Shown: piece by piece, positions 38,588 through 49,569 of the stretch
Position numbering within the stretch: the first letter of the stretch is position 1
Layout: each line of letters starts with the position of its first letter
NCBI GenBank assembly: GCA_928212115.1
Contig: CAKMRJ010005412.1
Location: 256,036,328-256,100,327 of the forward strand
Length of the DNA stretch: 64,000 nt
Direction of reading: 5' to 3'
Origin: Lactuca virosa
Lineage: Eukaryota > Streptophyta > Magnoliopsida > Asterales > Asteraceae
The notes under the pieces: model-generated
Databases searched by the model: none
What the model was told of the DNA's origin: nothing
The model's input: the letters and a program-made list of their open reading frames with translations, nothing else
Position numbers and translations under genes: made by a program

Positions 38588-38600
38588 TGGTATCAGAGCA
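38588..38600 (+). promoter_or_regulatory. G2 primer-binding site
   Basis: TGGTATCAGAGCA begins two bases after the LTR end and matches the initiator-methionine tRNA type of site. Confidence 0.9.
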
Positions 38601-38927
38601 TTTGTTTAAGCGAACTAGGAATTTGTAGGATTTCTAGACTTAAACTTAGAATGCTAAGCGATGATTGTGAGGTGTGAGCACTAGCTTATTTTAGGAATTA
38701 TGCCTAAAATGCTTTTATGTGCTAAATGCTTTGTGCCTGATATGCTGTTAATTGTTCGGATCTATGGTCTGTTGCCGACCGGATCCGGAAACCTTATGTG
38801 TTTAGGATTCTAAACGTACGACTACGATATTAGAACTAACATGTAAACGTTTCGGAGCGATAAGGATGATTTGAACGTCGGTCCTAAATAAAGATCTAAA
38901 TTCACCTTATTCGGTGTATAGATCAAG
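38601..38927 (+). other. G2 leader
   Basis: About 330 bp between the primer site and the gag ATG, with no conserved frame. Confidence 0.7.
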
Positions 38928-40120
38928 ATGGCAAGGACCCGTAGCGGAAACGTGAATGCCAATGGGAACCGAGATCAACCCCCAGTGATACAGCAAATAC
39001 CAGTCGTAGTAGAAGTTGCACCTGAGCCAATCACCATGGCTGGAGTACAAGCCATGATGCGGGCTATGTTAGCTGAACAAAGGGAAGAAATGAGGCAAAT
39101 GATGCAAGAGAATAGGGACGAAGCCACCGTGCCCATTGTGCAACAAGAGCCGATCCCCGAACAATCGGAGGAAGGAAAGTACAGTAGGTCAGTGGGCCAA
39201 GCTGATCTGCCAGTAAATAGAAGAAACGGCCAAGATGATGGAGTCGAGAGAAACGGATGCAAGTACAAAGATTTTCTGACTTGCAAGCCATCGACTTTCA
39301 CTGGAAAGGAAGATCCGATCGGAGTCATGGATTGGATCTCAGAAATGGAGTTAGCTTTTACGCTAGTTCCGAGGAGGAGCAGTACGCTGGTGGAACACCC
39401 TGGGGAAGACCTTGAGCCCTAATGAGCCCCTGCAGCTGACATGGGCGGAGTTTTTAGTTCAATTCAAGCGCAAGTACTGCTCAGCCCAAAACTTGCTCGA
39501 GCTAGAGAACCAGTTTCTGACCCTGAAGAAGGGAAGCATGTCAATCGATGAATACACATACAACTTCAGAGAGAAGATGGAGTTTGCCTTGCGTCTTGTC
39601 CCGAATGAGCTGACAAAGATCGACAAGTACGCTAAGGGACTCCCATGGGAGTATGCAGTGCCAGTACGTCAGGCACATACTCTGGAGGCAGCTATTTGGG
39701 CTGCCAAATCTATGGAGGATATGATTAAAGGAAGGGCTGCCAGCACGGGTGAGGTTGGCGAGAAAAGAAAATTTAAGGGGTCTGCTAAACCCAACAATAA
39801 GAAGAGCAAGTTCAGTTCCAAGAAGTTTGGAGGAGGAGGGAACGAAGCAAATTGGTGCGAGAAGTGCAAGAAGAAGCACTCGGGAAAATATAGCGAGGAA
39901 GTGACCTGCTACAAGTGTGGGAAAACGGGGCACTATGCCAATGAGTGCACCATCAACAAGAGGGTGTGCTACGAGTGCCGTGAAGAAGGGCATATTGCTA
40001 AGGATTGCCCAAAGAAGAAAGACGCAGCAAGGCCCAACATTCCACCGAAGCTGAAGGCGAGAGCCTTCCAGATGACGCTCGAGGCTGCAAAGGAGGCAGC
40101 AGACGTCGCTTCAGGTACCT
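38928..40120 (+). pseudogene. G2 gag (frameshift near 39355-39384)
   Basis: The ATG at 38928 opens MARTRSGNVNANGN, followed by MAGVQAMMRAMLAEQREEM and the capsid region (KPSTFTGKEDPIGVMDWISE). A small deletion with frameshift shortly before 39385 moves the frame; the second frame reads RWWNTLGKTL, FLVQFKRKYCSAQNL, MSIDEYTYNFREKMEF. A Lys/Gly-rich linker leads to zinc knuckles CYKCGKTGHYANEC and CYECREEGHIAKDC. Role: particle coat and RNA binding. Without the shift it would be one gag-pol frame with the protease downstream. Confidence 0.9.
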
Positions 40121-40194
40121 TTCTTGTAAATGGTTTTCCTGCCAATATACTGTTTGATTCCGGAGCCAACTACTCCTTTGTGTCGCATAAATTT
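40121..40194 (+). pseudogene. G2 protease, N-terminal part (cut by S2)
   Basis: LFDSGANYSFVSHKF starts at 40150; the catalytic Asp codon is 40156-40158 within D-S-G. S2 enters after 40194. The frame resumes at 43039 with one AATTT duplication, showing that the insert is post-integration damage. Confidence 0.9.
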
Positions 40195-42093
40195 TGTCAC
40201 ACCCGAAAACCGGAACGGCGGAAACGTTCGGGGGTGGAGGACGTCATGTTCAGTATCACAACAATGCAAAGTAGTAAACAAGCAACAACATCATCCATTG
40301 CATTAATAATATAATTTCATACAAGTGTGTTCTGTCAAGTTATATAGACACCAAAAATATACATCAAAATAAAAGATGAGTCTTGAACGAGCTCCATCTT
40401 CTCAAAACCTGGCACCGGTACCTGTCTACTGGTGACCTGAGAATACAAGTTATTTTGAAAGAGTTTATCAGCTTTAAAGCTGGCGAGATCGTAAGTATAT
40501 TAATGTCTGTGTTTGTATGAAAGTGTTTGTAAGTCTGCAATTGTATAAGTTTGTAAAAGTTTGTAATTGTTTGAACTCTCCTAGAAAACCCTATGTTTCC
40601 TACTAAAAGTAGCCTTCTACCAAGGCATCTAGTATATGTGTGTGTGTCTCTTGTAAGAGTGTGTATTTTCCCAAATCCTACTATCATTAACCAAAAATAT
40701 AGTTTTTACATTATTGTTTATTGTGTGAAGATCACAAAGTAAATGTAATGGGAAAATGAAATAGTACTGTAGTGTTGTATTAAGTAACTACTGCTGTACT
40801 AACTACCTTAAACCAATTGTTATTTAAAGTACCATGTGATCGGCATGTATCCTGCTACCGACTCTATAGAAAAACGACGATGTAAGACGTCGTAAGAAAT
40901 GACGTTTGGCACCCGTAGACTTGCAAGTCCCACTGTAGCGAGCAACAAGGTGTAGGATAGTCAATCCAGTATAGATCTATACACAAACTCATACGCTCCC
41001 CACTTAAGGAGATTCTGGATACAAAACGGTCATGACAGGTAGTGTCATGCCCCGTTACGTGGCTCACATAAATGTAATAATGTTCTAGTATATGTATGTG
41101 CTAGCTGTATTGTGTGTTCTCTCCCTGTCTAGCATGTATTGTTTGTTTCTCATCATAGTATTCTATTGTTTGTTTCTCATCATAGTATCTATTGTTTGTT
41201 TCTCATCATAGTATCTATTGTTTGTTATCGACTCATGTATGAACTGACTCATTGTATGTTTCCCTGTTCTAGTAATAATATTAGTATCTCCCTAAACTAT
41301 ACCTATTATAGTTTACTAGTAATGTTGTTTGAATGTATGAACATGTTTGTGTATACCTTTGCTACCCAAAGGTATTGAACTAAATGAAAGAAGGAACTTT
41401 TATATCTATATACATATACATAATATATAACTAGGATTCAAACGACCTTCGGACAAATAACCTGAATACCCTAAGTCCACAACCAAACAATGACACGAAG
41501 TAAGGTGAGCTATCAGTCCTAAGTGCTTTCAATCCTACTTATATAACTATATCTATATAGATACACAGAATATGAGTTAAAAGAGTTTAATAAAAGTATT
41601 TGATATGAGAAAGAGTTTGTAAAACAGTTTGAAGTAAAACAGTTTGATAACACAGTTTGAAAAGTAAGAAATCCACTTGTTTGGTAGTTATTAATCACAT
41701 GTGATTGATATAATAACTATAATAGTTCAACTTGTATTCCCCCCCCCCCCCAATAAAAGCATTTAAAAACAATTAAAAGGTTAATTAAGGGGTATGAACT
41801 CACCTGTAGTGAGTGGTTTGGATGAACGGAATGTATAGGATGCTAAGTGTCAAGTGAAGACTTGAACACACACAAGGATCCTAGTTAACATATAATAACA
41901 CATATATGTATCCAATTAGTCATAGAACAACTAATTAACCAAGTTTAAGACATCCTAAGACATGTAAAACACTTGATTTAAGTGCCATAAGTCCTAAGGA
42001 TTGCATCTAAGGGTGGTAGGACCTTGCATTTGAGTTTAGGGTTCAAGGGTGAACTCCCTTGGAGTTTACGGTTTTGTGACCATAACCCTTTGA

Positions 42094-42438
42094 GTTTGCG
42101 GTCGTAAACCCATGAGTTTACGGCCGTAAACTCATGGTACTTTGACCATTTTGCGTTTTGAAGCCTTAAAGGTCATAAGAAGCATTCCTACTTCATGTTT
42201 AAGCCTTAGGAAGTGATTAGGGCACCATTTCACTCCTTTATGGAGTTTACGGTCCTTGGAACACTTCTCTTTGGGTTTACGGTCGTAAACCCAAATGATT
42301 TATGGTCTTTTTGTTGTTTTGAGTTCCTAGCACATCAAGGAAGGGGTCTAGACTAGTTTCCAAGGCTTGGTAAGGGACTAGGGCCACTTTGGCCCCTTTG
42401 TTAGGGTTTACGGTCCAAGGTGTTCTTGGACCGTAAAC
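42094..42438. repeat. S2 GTTTACGGCCGTAAAC phrase cluster
   Basis: GTTTGCGGTCGTAAAC (42094-42109); a perfect 26-bp palindrome at 42111-42136 with the 16-bp phrase at its centre and CATGA arms; a 20-bp near-palindrome at 42273-42292; and an inverted repeat with 14-bp perfect arms (42406-42419 and 42425-42438) around GTGTT. All use TTTACGG/CCGTAAA. In the minus orientation this group is downstream of the TATA box. Confidence 0.93.
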
Positions 42439-42790
42439 ACCTTTGATCCTTTGATTCTTGGGTGTTTTCTTGATGATTTGAAGTGTAAATAGTATTATAA
42501 TACACTAGAATTGAAGTACTTACTAGGTAGAAGCTTGAAAAGGTGCTAAAAGTCCAAGAACACTAGTGTGTGTTCTTGGTGTTCTTGGTGAAACTTGAAG
42601 ATCTACACTTTTGGAATGATTTCACGGATGAAATCATGTAAGATCACTAGGTTAAGCAAGATATCAACTTTTTAAGGATAGAAACACTTACAAAGTTGAA
42701 GATCAAGAAGAAAAGTTGGATGATACTTGAGAGAGAATTGAGTTTGGATCTTGAAAATGTGTAAAAGTGGTAAATAATGACTAAGTGTCA

Positions 42791-42826
42791 TATTTATACC
42801 CCTTTTTAAGGTTTACGGCCGTAAAC
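42791..42826 (-). promoter_or_regulatory. S2 TATA box with upstream palindrome
   Basis: The minus-strand GGTATAAATA (42800-42791) stands immediately downstream of the palindrome GTTTACGGCCGTAAAC (42811-42826). A partial phrase follows near 42835-42850. The spacing is only about 11 bp. Confidence 0.65.
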
Positions 42827-43038
42827 ACCTTTGTTTAGGCCATAAACTCCAAACTCTTGGAGTTTTGGGGTATTATTGTTGCACAATAAACCCTAGGGCA
42901 TCCTCTCTCCTGTTATCTCCTGAAGTACCAACTTTAAATCACTCAAACTTTTTCCAAAAAGCTTGAAAGTTAGCAGAAACTGATCTGACTTCTATTGAAT
43001 TGAATGGTTGTACAGAATAGAAATTTTGGGTTGTCACA

Positions 43039-44135
43039 AATTTTGTGGGAAATTAGCATTGCCTATAGAAAAACTTGATAATGCCCTAATTGTGGAAGTT
43101 GCCAGTGGCAAGTTCGTACCTGTTAGTAACCGTATTAGGAACATCGTCATCGACCTAAACAGAAACGAATTCCACGAAGAGCTATTACCCATAGAGTTGA
43201 ACGGTTTCGATATCGTTTTGGGTGTGGATTGGCTTAGCGCCAAAGATGCTGAGATTCAATGCCAAAAGAAGATAGTAAGGGTAAACCCACCCGGAAAAGA
43301 GTCGTTTATGGTGTACGGGGACAAACGCCGAGTAAATTCTGGAATCATCTCCCTGATGAAAGCCAGAAAATGTTTGTCCAAGGGATGTGCATCATACTTG
43401 GCATTCATAATCGATGCTAAGAAGGAAAAGAAAGAGGTGCAGAATATACCGGTTGTGTGTGATTATCCGAAAGTCTTTCCCGAAGATCTTCCCGGATTAC
43501 CACCTGATAGACAAGTGGAGTTTCGGATAGACTTGTTACCAGGTACAACACCGATAGCAAAGGCACCTTACCGATTAGCACCGACAGAGATGAAGGAGCT
43601 TATGACGCAACTTCAGGAGCTGTTGGACAACGGTTTCATTCGACATAGTTCATCACCCTGGGGAGCTCCGGTGCTATTCGTGAAGAAGAAAGACGGGAGC
43701 ATGAGGATGTGCATAGACTACAGAGAGCTGAACAAGGCAACGGTAAAGAATAAGTACCCTTTGCCGAGGATTGATGACCTATTCGATCAGCTACAAGGTT
43801 CGAGCTACTTCTCAAAGATCGATCTTAGGTTAGGGTATCATCAGCTGAAAGTGAGAGATCTGGATATTGAGAAGACTGCATTCAGAACGAGATATGGATA
43901 CTACGAGTTCTTGGTTATGTCGTTTGGACTAACCATTGCTCCAGCAGCATTCATGGATTTGATGAACAGGGTTTGTAAACCATTCCTCGATAAATCCGTG
44001 ATAGCGTTCATCGACGACATTCTGATCTACTCGAAAAGCCAGGAGGAGCATGGCAAGCATCTACGAGAGGTGTTGGAGGTATTGAAGAAGGAGAAGTTGT
44101 ATGCAAAGTTCTCTAAGTGTGATTTTTGGATCTGA
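43039..44135 (+). pseudogene. G2 protease end and reverse transcriptase
   Basis: Continuing the protease frame, it passes FDIVLGVDWLSAKDAEI and SLMKARKCL to the RT. RT landmarks: PYRLAPTEMKEL (about 43570), GFIRHSSSPWGAPVLFVKKK, MRMCIDYRELNKATVKNKYP, FSKIDLRLGYHQL, ending with the catalytic FIDDIL (about 44007-44024). A TGA at 44133-44135 ends the frame, in a context where CGA would be expected. The same frame then runs on past a TAA at about 44168. Role: cDNA synthesis. All catalytic residues visible in the palm are kept. Confidence 0.93.
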
Positions 44136-45031
44136 GAAGTCCAATCCTTGGGTCATGTGGTTAACCAATAAGGGATAATGGTTGACCCAACAGAGATCGA
44201 AGTTGTGATAAAGTGGGAACGAACGAAGAGTCCCACGGAGATTCGAAGCTTTCTGGGATTAGCTGGATATTACTGAAGGTTTATCCAAGGCTTTTCTTCG
44301 ATAACTGCTCCATTGACAGCTTTGACCCACAAAGGAGTTACTTATACATCGAGCGAGAAGCACGAAGAAGCATTCGAGAAGCTAAAGAAGAAATTATGTG
44401 AAGCACCGATTCTTTCTCTACCTGATGGAGTTGAAGACTTCGCGGTCTATAGTGACGCATCTAGAGTCGGGTTGGGTTGTGTTCTGACCCAAATAGAAAA
44501 GGTGATAGCATACGCATCTCGACAATTGAAAGAGAATGAAAAGAACTACCCACTCATGATCTAGAGTTGGCAGCGGTAGTATTTGCCCTAAAGATATGGA
44601 GGCATTACCTCTATGGCACGAAGTGCAAACTTTTCACTGATCATAAGAGTCTCCAGTATCTCTTTAATCAGAAAGAATTGAACATTAGACAACGACGTTG
44701 GCTAGAGTTACTCAAGGACTATGACTGTGAGATACTTTACCACCCCGGTAAAGCAAATGTTGTTGCTGATGCTCTTAGTCGGAAAGTCAACCTTGAAAGG
44801 AAAAGGCCAAGAGCATTGAGAATAGATGTTGTCTCGACGATTGTGGAAAGCATAACAAAAGCTCAGGAAGAAGCTTCAGAGAAGAATAACCGAAAGGAAG
44901 AACGTTTGGGTAAAAAGTTAGTGTTCGGTACAAACAGTCAAGGACTGAAGGTATTCCAAGATCGGATTTGGGTACCTAAGACAGGAGGCGTAAGAGATCT
45001 TCTGATGGAAGAAGCTCACAAGATTTATCCA
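44136..45031 (+). pseudogene. G2 RNase H region, first duplicate
   Basis: The duplicated unit starts at 44226. It has a TGA near 44274 where the second copy has CGA, a one-base deletion near 44548 that shifts the frame, and the landmarks SDASRVGLGCVLTQ, FTDHKSLQYLF, YHPGKANVVADALSRK. From 44567 it is open through into the second copy. It has suffered more lesions than copy 2. Confidence 0.9.
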
Positions 45032-46018
45032 AAGAGTCCCACGGAGATTCGAAGCTTTCTAGGATTAGCCAGATATTACCGAAGATTTATCCAAGGCTTT
45101 TCTTCGATAGCTGCTCCATTGACAGCGTTGACCCACAAAGGAGCTACATATTCATGGAGTGAGAAACATGATGAGGCATTCAAGAAGCTAAAGAAGAAGT
45201 TATGTGAAGCACCGATTCTTTCTCTACCCGATGGAGTCGAAGACTTCGCAGTCTACAGTGACGCATCTGGAGTCGGGTTGGGTTGTGTTCTGACCCAAAG
45301 AGAAAAGGTGATAGCATATGCCTCTCGACAATTGAAAGAGCACGAAAAGAACTACCCCACTCATGATCTGGAGTTGGCAGCGGTAGTATTCGCCTTAAAG
45401 ATATGGAGACATTACCTCTATGGCACGAAGTGCAAGCTTTTCACTGATCATAAGAGTCTCCAGTATCTCTTTAATAAAAAAGAATTGAACATGAGCCAAC
45501 GACGCTGGCTAGAATTACTCAAGGACTACGACTGTGAGATACTTTACCACCCCGGTAAAGCAAATGTTGTTGTTGATGCTCTCAGTCGGAAAGTCAATCT
45601 TGAAAGGAAAAGGCCAAGAACGTTGAGAATTGAAGTTATCTCGACAATTGTGGAAAGTATCAAGAAAGCTCAAGAAGAAGCTTCAGAAAAGAATGACCGA
45701 AAAGAAGAACGTTTGGGAAAGACGTTGGCATTCGGTACAAACTGTCAAGGACTGAAGGTATTCCAAGATCAGATTTGGGTACCTAAGACGGGAGGAATAA
45801 GAGATCTTCTGATGGAAGAAGCTCATAAGACCATGTACTCAATTCATCCCGGTAGCACTAAAATGTATAGGGACCTAAAACCCTACTACTGGTGGCCAAA
45901 GATGAAGCTCGATGTTGCAAAGTATGTGGCCGAGTGTGTGACATGTGCAAGAGTTAAGGCACAACATCAGAAACCGTATGGGAGTTTAGAACCTTTACAT
46001 GTACCCATGGGTAAATAG
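45032..46018 (+). pseudogene. G2 RNase H region, second duplicate, and integrase zinc finger
   Basis: A repeat of 44226-45031 with an offset of 806-807 bp: RSFLGLARYYRRFIQGFSS, SDASGVGLGCVLTQ, FTDHKSLQYLF, YHPGKANVVVDALSRK. After the duplication ends near 45832 it continues into the zinc-binding region HKTMYSIHPGSTKM to CVTCARVKAQHQKP (HHCC). A TAG at 46016-46018 interrupts it just before the catalytic core. The frame is open from 44567 across both copies, about 483 codons. Confidence 0.92.
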
Positions 46019-46600
46019 GAAGACATCACCATGAATTTTGTGACTAAACTGCCCAGGACGAAGAACGGACATGACATGATTTGGGTGGTCATGGATCGTT
46101 TCACTAAGAGTGCACACTTCATAGCAGCCAACGAGAGGTGGTCTATGGATAAGCTTGCAAATGCTTACGTGAAGGAAATTGTGAGACTTCATGGTGTTCC
46201 TCTAACGATTTTATCCGATCGTGATAGTCGTTTCACATCAAGGTTCTGGAGAAGTCTGTAAGAGGAACTGGGTACGAAGTTGTGTCTGAGTACAGCTTAC
46301 CATCCGCAGACTGATGGTCAGAGCGAAAGAACGATTCAAACGCTTGAAGATATGCTGAGAGCATGTACCCTAGAGTTCCAAGGTAACTGGGATGAGCACT
46401 TACCTCTGGTAGAATTTTCCTACAACAATAGTTTCCACTCGAGCATCAAGATGGCACCCTATCAAGCTTTGTACGGACAGAAGTGTCGTACGCCATCTTG
46501 TTGGCTTGAGGCTGGAGAAAAGCAGTTTATGGGCCCCGAGATAGTCCATGAGACTGCTGAGAAGCTGAAGGTAATTAGGGAAAGAATGTTAGCAGCTTAG
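46019..46600 (+). pseudogene. G2 integrase catalytic core
   Basis: The frame reads ITMNFVTKLPRTKNG, where the first catalytic acidic residue is Asn instead of Asp, then VVMDRFTKSAHFIA, LSDRDSRFTSRFW (second Asp) and DGQSERTIQTLEDML (Glu). Stops: TAA 46259-46261 and TAG 46598-46600, all in one frame with the rest. The lost first Asp alone would inactivate it. Confidence 0.92.
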
Positions 46601-47077
46601 GATCGTCAGAAGAGCTATGCTGACAAGAAAAGACGACCGATGACCTTTGAAGTTGGGGATTCGGTTTTGCTTAAAGTCTCACCGTGGAAGGGACTTATAA
46701 GATTCGGAAAACGAGGAAAGTTGAGTCCAAGGTTTATTGGATCGTTCAAAGTTCTTCAGAAGATTTGGAACCAAGCCTACAAGCTCGAATTACCCGAAGA
46801 ACTAGTTGGTATTCATAACACTTTCCATGTGTGTTATTTGAGGAAGTTCACGGGAGAAGTTCCCGACATAATTCCAATCTCAGAGATAAGAATAGATGAG
46901 AATAAGAGGCTGATCGAAGAGCCCGAGGCAATTGTTGACCGTAAGACTAAGAAGTTACGACGCAAGATGGTCGACCTAGTGCTAGTCCGATGGAAACATT
47001 CGAATGGGCCGAATCTCACTTGGGAAACAGAGAACGACATGATGAGTCGCTACCCGCATCTGTTTGCTGATGCATGA
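46601..47077 (+). pseudogene. G2 integrase C-terminus with chromodomain-like tail
   Basis: Same frame as the core. Contains DSVLLKVSPWKGLIRFGK, LSPRFIGSFKVL, VGIHNTFHVCYLRKF (GPY/F-type module) and a tail VLVRWKHSNGPNLTWETEND followed by YPHLF, the chromodomain-like end of chromoviruses that in some families directs insertion to particular chromatin. Ends with TGA at 47075-47077. Confidence 0.9.
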
Positions 47078-47083
47078 TTCCAG

Positions 47084-47111
47084 GACGGAATCATCCTAAG
47101 GGGGAGAGAAT
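47084..47111 (+). promoter_or_regulatory. G2 polypurine tract
   Basis: GGACGGAATC, then AAGGGGGAGAGAAT immediately before TGTAACGCCC. It is the likely plus-strand primer. Confidence 0.88.
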
Positions 47112-49564
47112 TGTAACGCCCGGGTTTCGGGGCTAAGCATTTTTTAGAAGATGTAATAGTCTAGGTCAACAATTATAACTCTTTTGAAATAATAAAGATG
47201 AAATATTTAAATACTATGTGAATTATGTGTATCTGTGTGCATATTACTTATTTATAAATGAATAATAAATAAAAAATAAAAATAAGCGTCAAAATTAAAG
47301 TGTGAGATAAGCCCAATATCTTTACATAAAGTTGTAGTGGTCGAAACAAGGATTCCGGGGATATAAAGAACGCCGAAATCCGAGTTATAACGAAGAAGTT
47401 ATGACCCGTCGAAGTTTCGCGACGGAACCGGCACGGCACCGGGAAGCATAAATAGTGAATTTACGATAGAGCGATTTTTAGCCTTAGCGATCTAAACGAA
47501 AGTCGTAGTGTTCGTTAAACCGAGAGCGTCCATAAAAAGAACGCCCAAATCTGACTTCGTATGAGGAAGTTATGATTTTTCGAAGTTTTGGCTTAGCAGT
47601 GTACAACCCGAAATTCGAATATTAGATCGCGCGGTTTATAGCCGACACAACCTAAACGAGAATCGAAGATCTCGTTAATAGTAGCGTAACGATAAAAAGA
47701 CAGACGAAAACGGAAGTCGGATGAAGGAGTTATGAATTTTTAACGGACCAATCGTGTCCCGGCCTGTTAAAAATATAACTTTTAAAATGGAATCAAAATT
47801 AGCCCACGGAGTCTAAACGAAAGTTGTAGAGTACGTTCCCGCCTACGCGTGGATATAAAGAACGTCGAAAACGGAGCTCGTATGCGAAAGATACGAATTT
47901 TTAAAGTTTAGACTCGAATTTGCGAAGCCTGTTGCTCGATTGATGACGTGGCAAGATCACAGCCGTCGCTTGCGGCCCACGGCCTCGCTTCAGATGGAGA
48001 CACCTGGCCTCGCATACGCGTCGCGTAAAAGGGTACGCCCCGCGTTCGAAATCGCTTGGTCTCGGAAGCTCCACGTCGCCCCACCGAGGTCTCGCCACCT
48101 GTGGCCCTATCCGAACTATGCCCCGCGTAGTGTTGTACGCCCAGCGTACGTCCGAGGCTCGTGGCTATAAATACCCTGCGAAGGCAGCCGACTTTCTTGC
48201 ACCAAAATCACTTCTCTCTCTAGTTTATTTCTCTCTCTAGCCTATCTTAAGCCCCCTAAAGCCTAGGTGAACCCCCTAGCACCCGAAGGAAGCCCCGAGG
48301 CTCCCGGAGTCCCGAGAAAAAAGGGTATTTCGGTTCGGAAACGCTGCTCCGAGCAAAGCCCGGTTTTTAAGAAAATCCGCTGTAAGTGAGCTACGGCTAT
48401 GCAATTTTTAATATAGCTTCTAATTAATTATAGTAACATTATTAGGACCTTAAAATAATTATTTGGGCTATTATTATGAGTTATATAGAGTGTTGTTTAA
48501 CACTTATATAAAAAAATAATAATAATAGCTAGACTATTAATTAGTCGCAGTTAACGTTAGACTAAACCCTAGTGGAATTGATACTAGCTTTTGTCGAGGG
48601 AAAATTATTTTTGAGATAACGAAGCGTTGTTCAAGTGCAGAGTCACCACCTTTACAGTGAGTGCATAGTTACTTTCAGCTTACACATAGATATAAAGTAT
48701 TTTATATAAATTACGTGTTGTGTGTGCATATTATATGTGTACTTGCTATCTATGCTGGATGAACGATTTTATACATGTTTTAAATGATTTAAACTGTATA
48801 TGTATTTTATATCTACAAAATGTGGTGGGTAAAACATGGGTAGATGTAATAGTTGTTGTGTGACAAAATAAAATAATGAGAGGCTTCGTTATAGATGTTA
48901 TAGATGATCCATTCATCTAGCGGAGTATAGATGACGACCACAAACTATTCTAGACAGTCTAGTGGAACGCTAGCACACTCGCAACCTGTAGGTGTTTATT
49001 TGAACTGTGTGTTTACCAGCAGTACTCCATCCCCCACATGGTTGCCTTATTTGACATGAATTGCTGAGGAATCCCCGAAGCATGTGTTGTCACCCCGATG
49101 AAAGTCCTTAGATTAGGTCCCTTGTGTTAGGTGTTTTAGGGACGTGAAGTGAGGATAACGGGAACGGGTAATCGGGTTTGATAAAGTTAATAAACTTATT
49201 TATTATGGGTTGAAAACCCTATGTGCTCACCACGCTCCCAAGCCTGACCCACTCAGTTTCTTGTATTACAGGTAGTGGCACATGAGCATAGATGTTTGGA
49301 TGAGAGATAAGGGATTATAGGCCTGTAAATACGAAATAATGTAGTAAGGCTTATGTTTTACTGTTTATGCTTTTGATCTGTATCGAACATGACATCCCGA
49401 GTCTTTTAATGAAATACATTTCTTTGGAAATGCTTTTGATAAATATTTATCATATTTTGTTTTGGGACAAATTCCGCAACACTTTTACTTAAAATGTTAC
49501 TCTGATTTTCAAACAAGCATAAACAAAATCGGTCTTTTCTGGCCGTGAAAATGGGGATGTCACA
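47112..49564 (+). repeat. G2 3' LTR
   Basis: TGTAACGCCCGGG to GGGGATGTCACA, 2453 bp. It differs from the 5' LTR by scattered substitutions and a few short indels (for example GTTTGTTTGGGTTTGAT versus GTTTGAT near 49180). Followed by TCATG. Confidence 0.95.
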
Positions 49565-49569
49565 TCATG

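Larger units (their letters stand above)
40195..43038 (-). mobile_element. S2: solo LTR inserted in the G2 protease gene
   Basis: TGTCACACCCGAAAACC to GGGTTGTCACA (2844 bp), with AATTT on both sides (40190-40194 and 43039-43043). It shares the CTGAGAATACAAG block (near 40437) and the TATAGATCTATACACA module (near 40970) with S1, S3 and G1. It has poly-C near 41738 and GTTTACGGCCGTAAAC phrases (42094-42438 and 42811-42826). The orientation is that of G1. Confidence 0.94.
36130..49564 (+). mobile_element. G2: full-length chromovirus-type Gypsy element nested in C1 gag
   Basis: LTRs at 36130-38585 and 47112-49564 are of nearly equal length (2456 and 2453 bp) and look very similar by eye. The target duplication TCATG lies at 36125-36129 and 49565-49569. 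Internally it has a primer site, gag with two zinc knuckles, protease, RT, RNase H, integrase with a zinc finger, a chromodomain-like tail and a polypurine tract. Coding is broken by S2, one gag frameshift with deletion, one pol frameshift and several stops. Similar LTRs make it younger than G1. Confidence 0.95.

Noticed and set aside
38588..38600. tRNA gene fragment
   Set aside because: Only the complement of a tRNA 3' end is present, directly after an LTR: a primer-binding site, as at 31798, 57595 and 15896.
40195..43038. Mutator-like DNA transposon with a 9-bp duplication (AAATTTTGT)
   Set aside because: The apparent 9-bp repeat includes TGT from the element end. With TG...CA ends the duplication is AATTT (5 bp), and S1 and S3 behave the same way, so these are solo LTRs.
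43008..43038. ATG at 43008 as the start of a pol protein
   Set aside because: The first codons lie inside S2; the true upstream frame is at 40194, so this start is accidental.
36130..49564. Endogenous pararetrovirus
   Set aside because: Long LTRs, a 5-bp target duplication, a polypurine tract and an integrase with chromodomain-like tail identify a Gypsy retrotransposon; no movement protein is seen.
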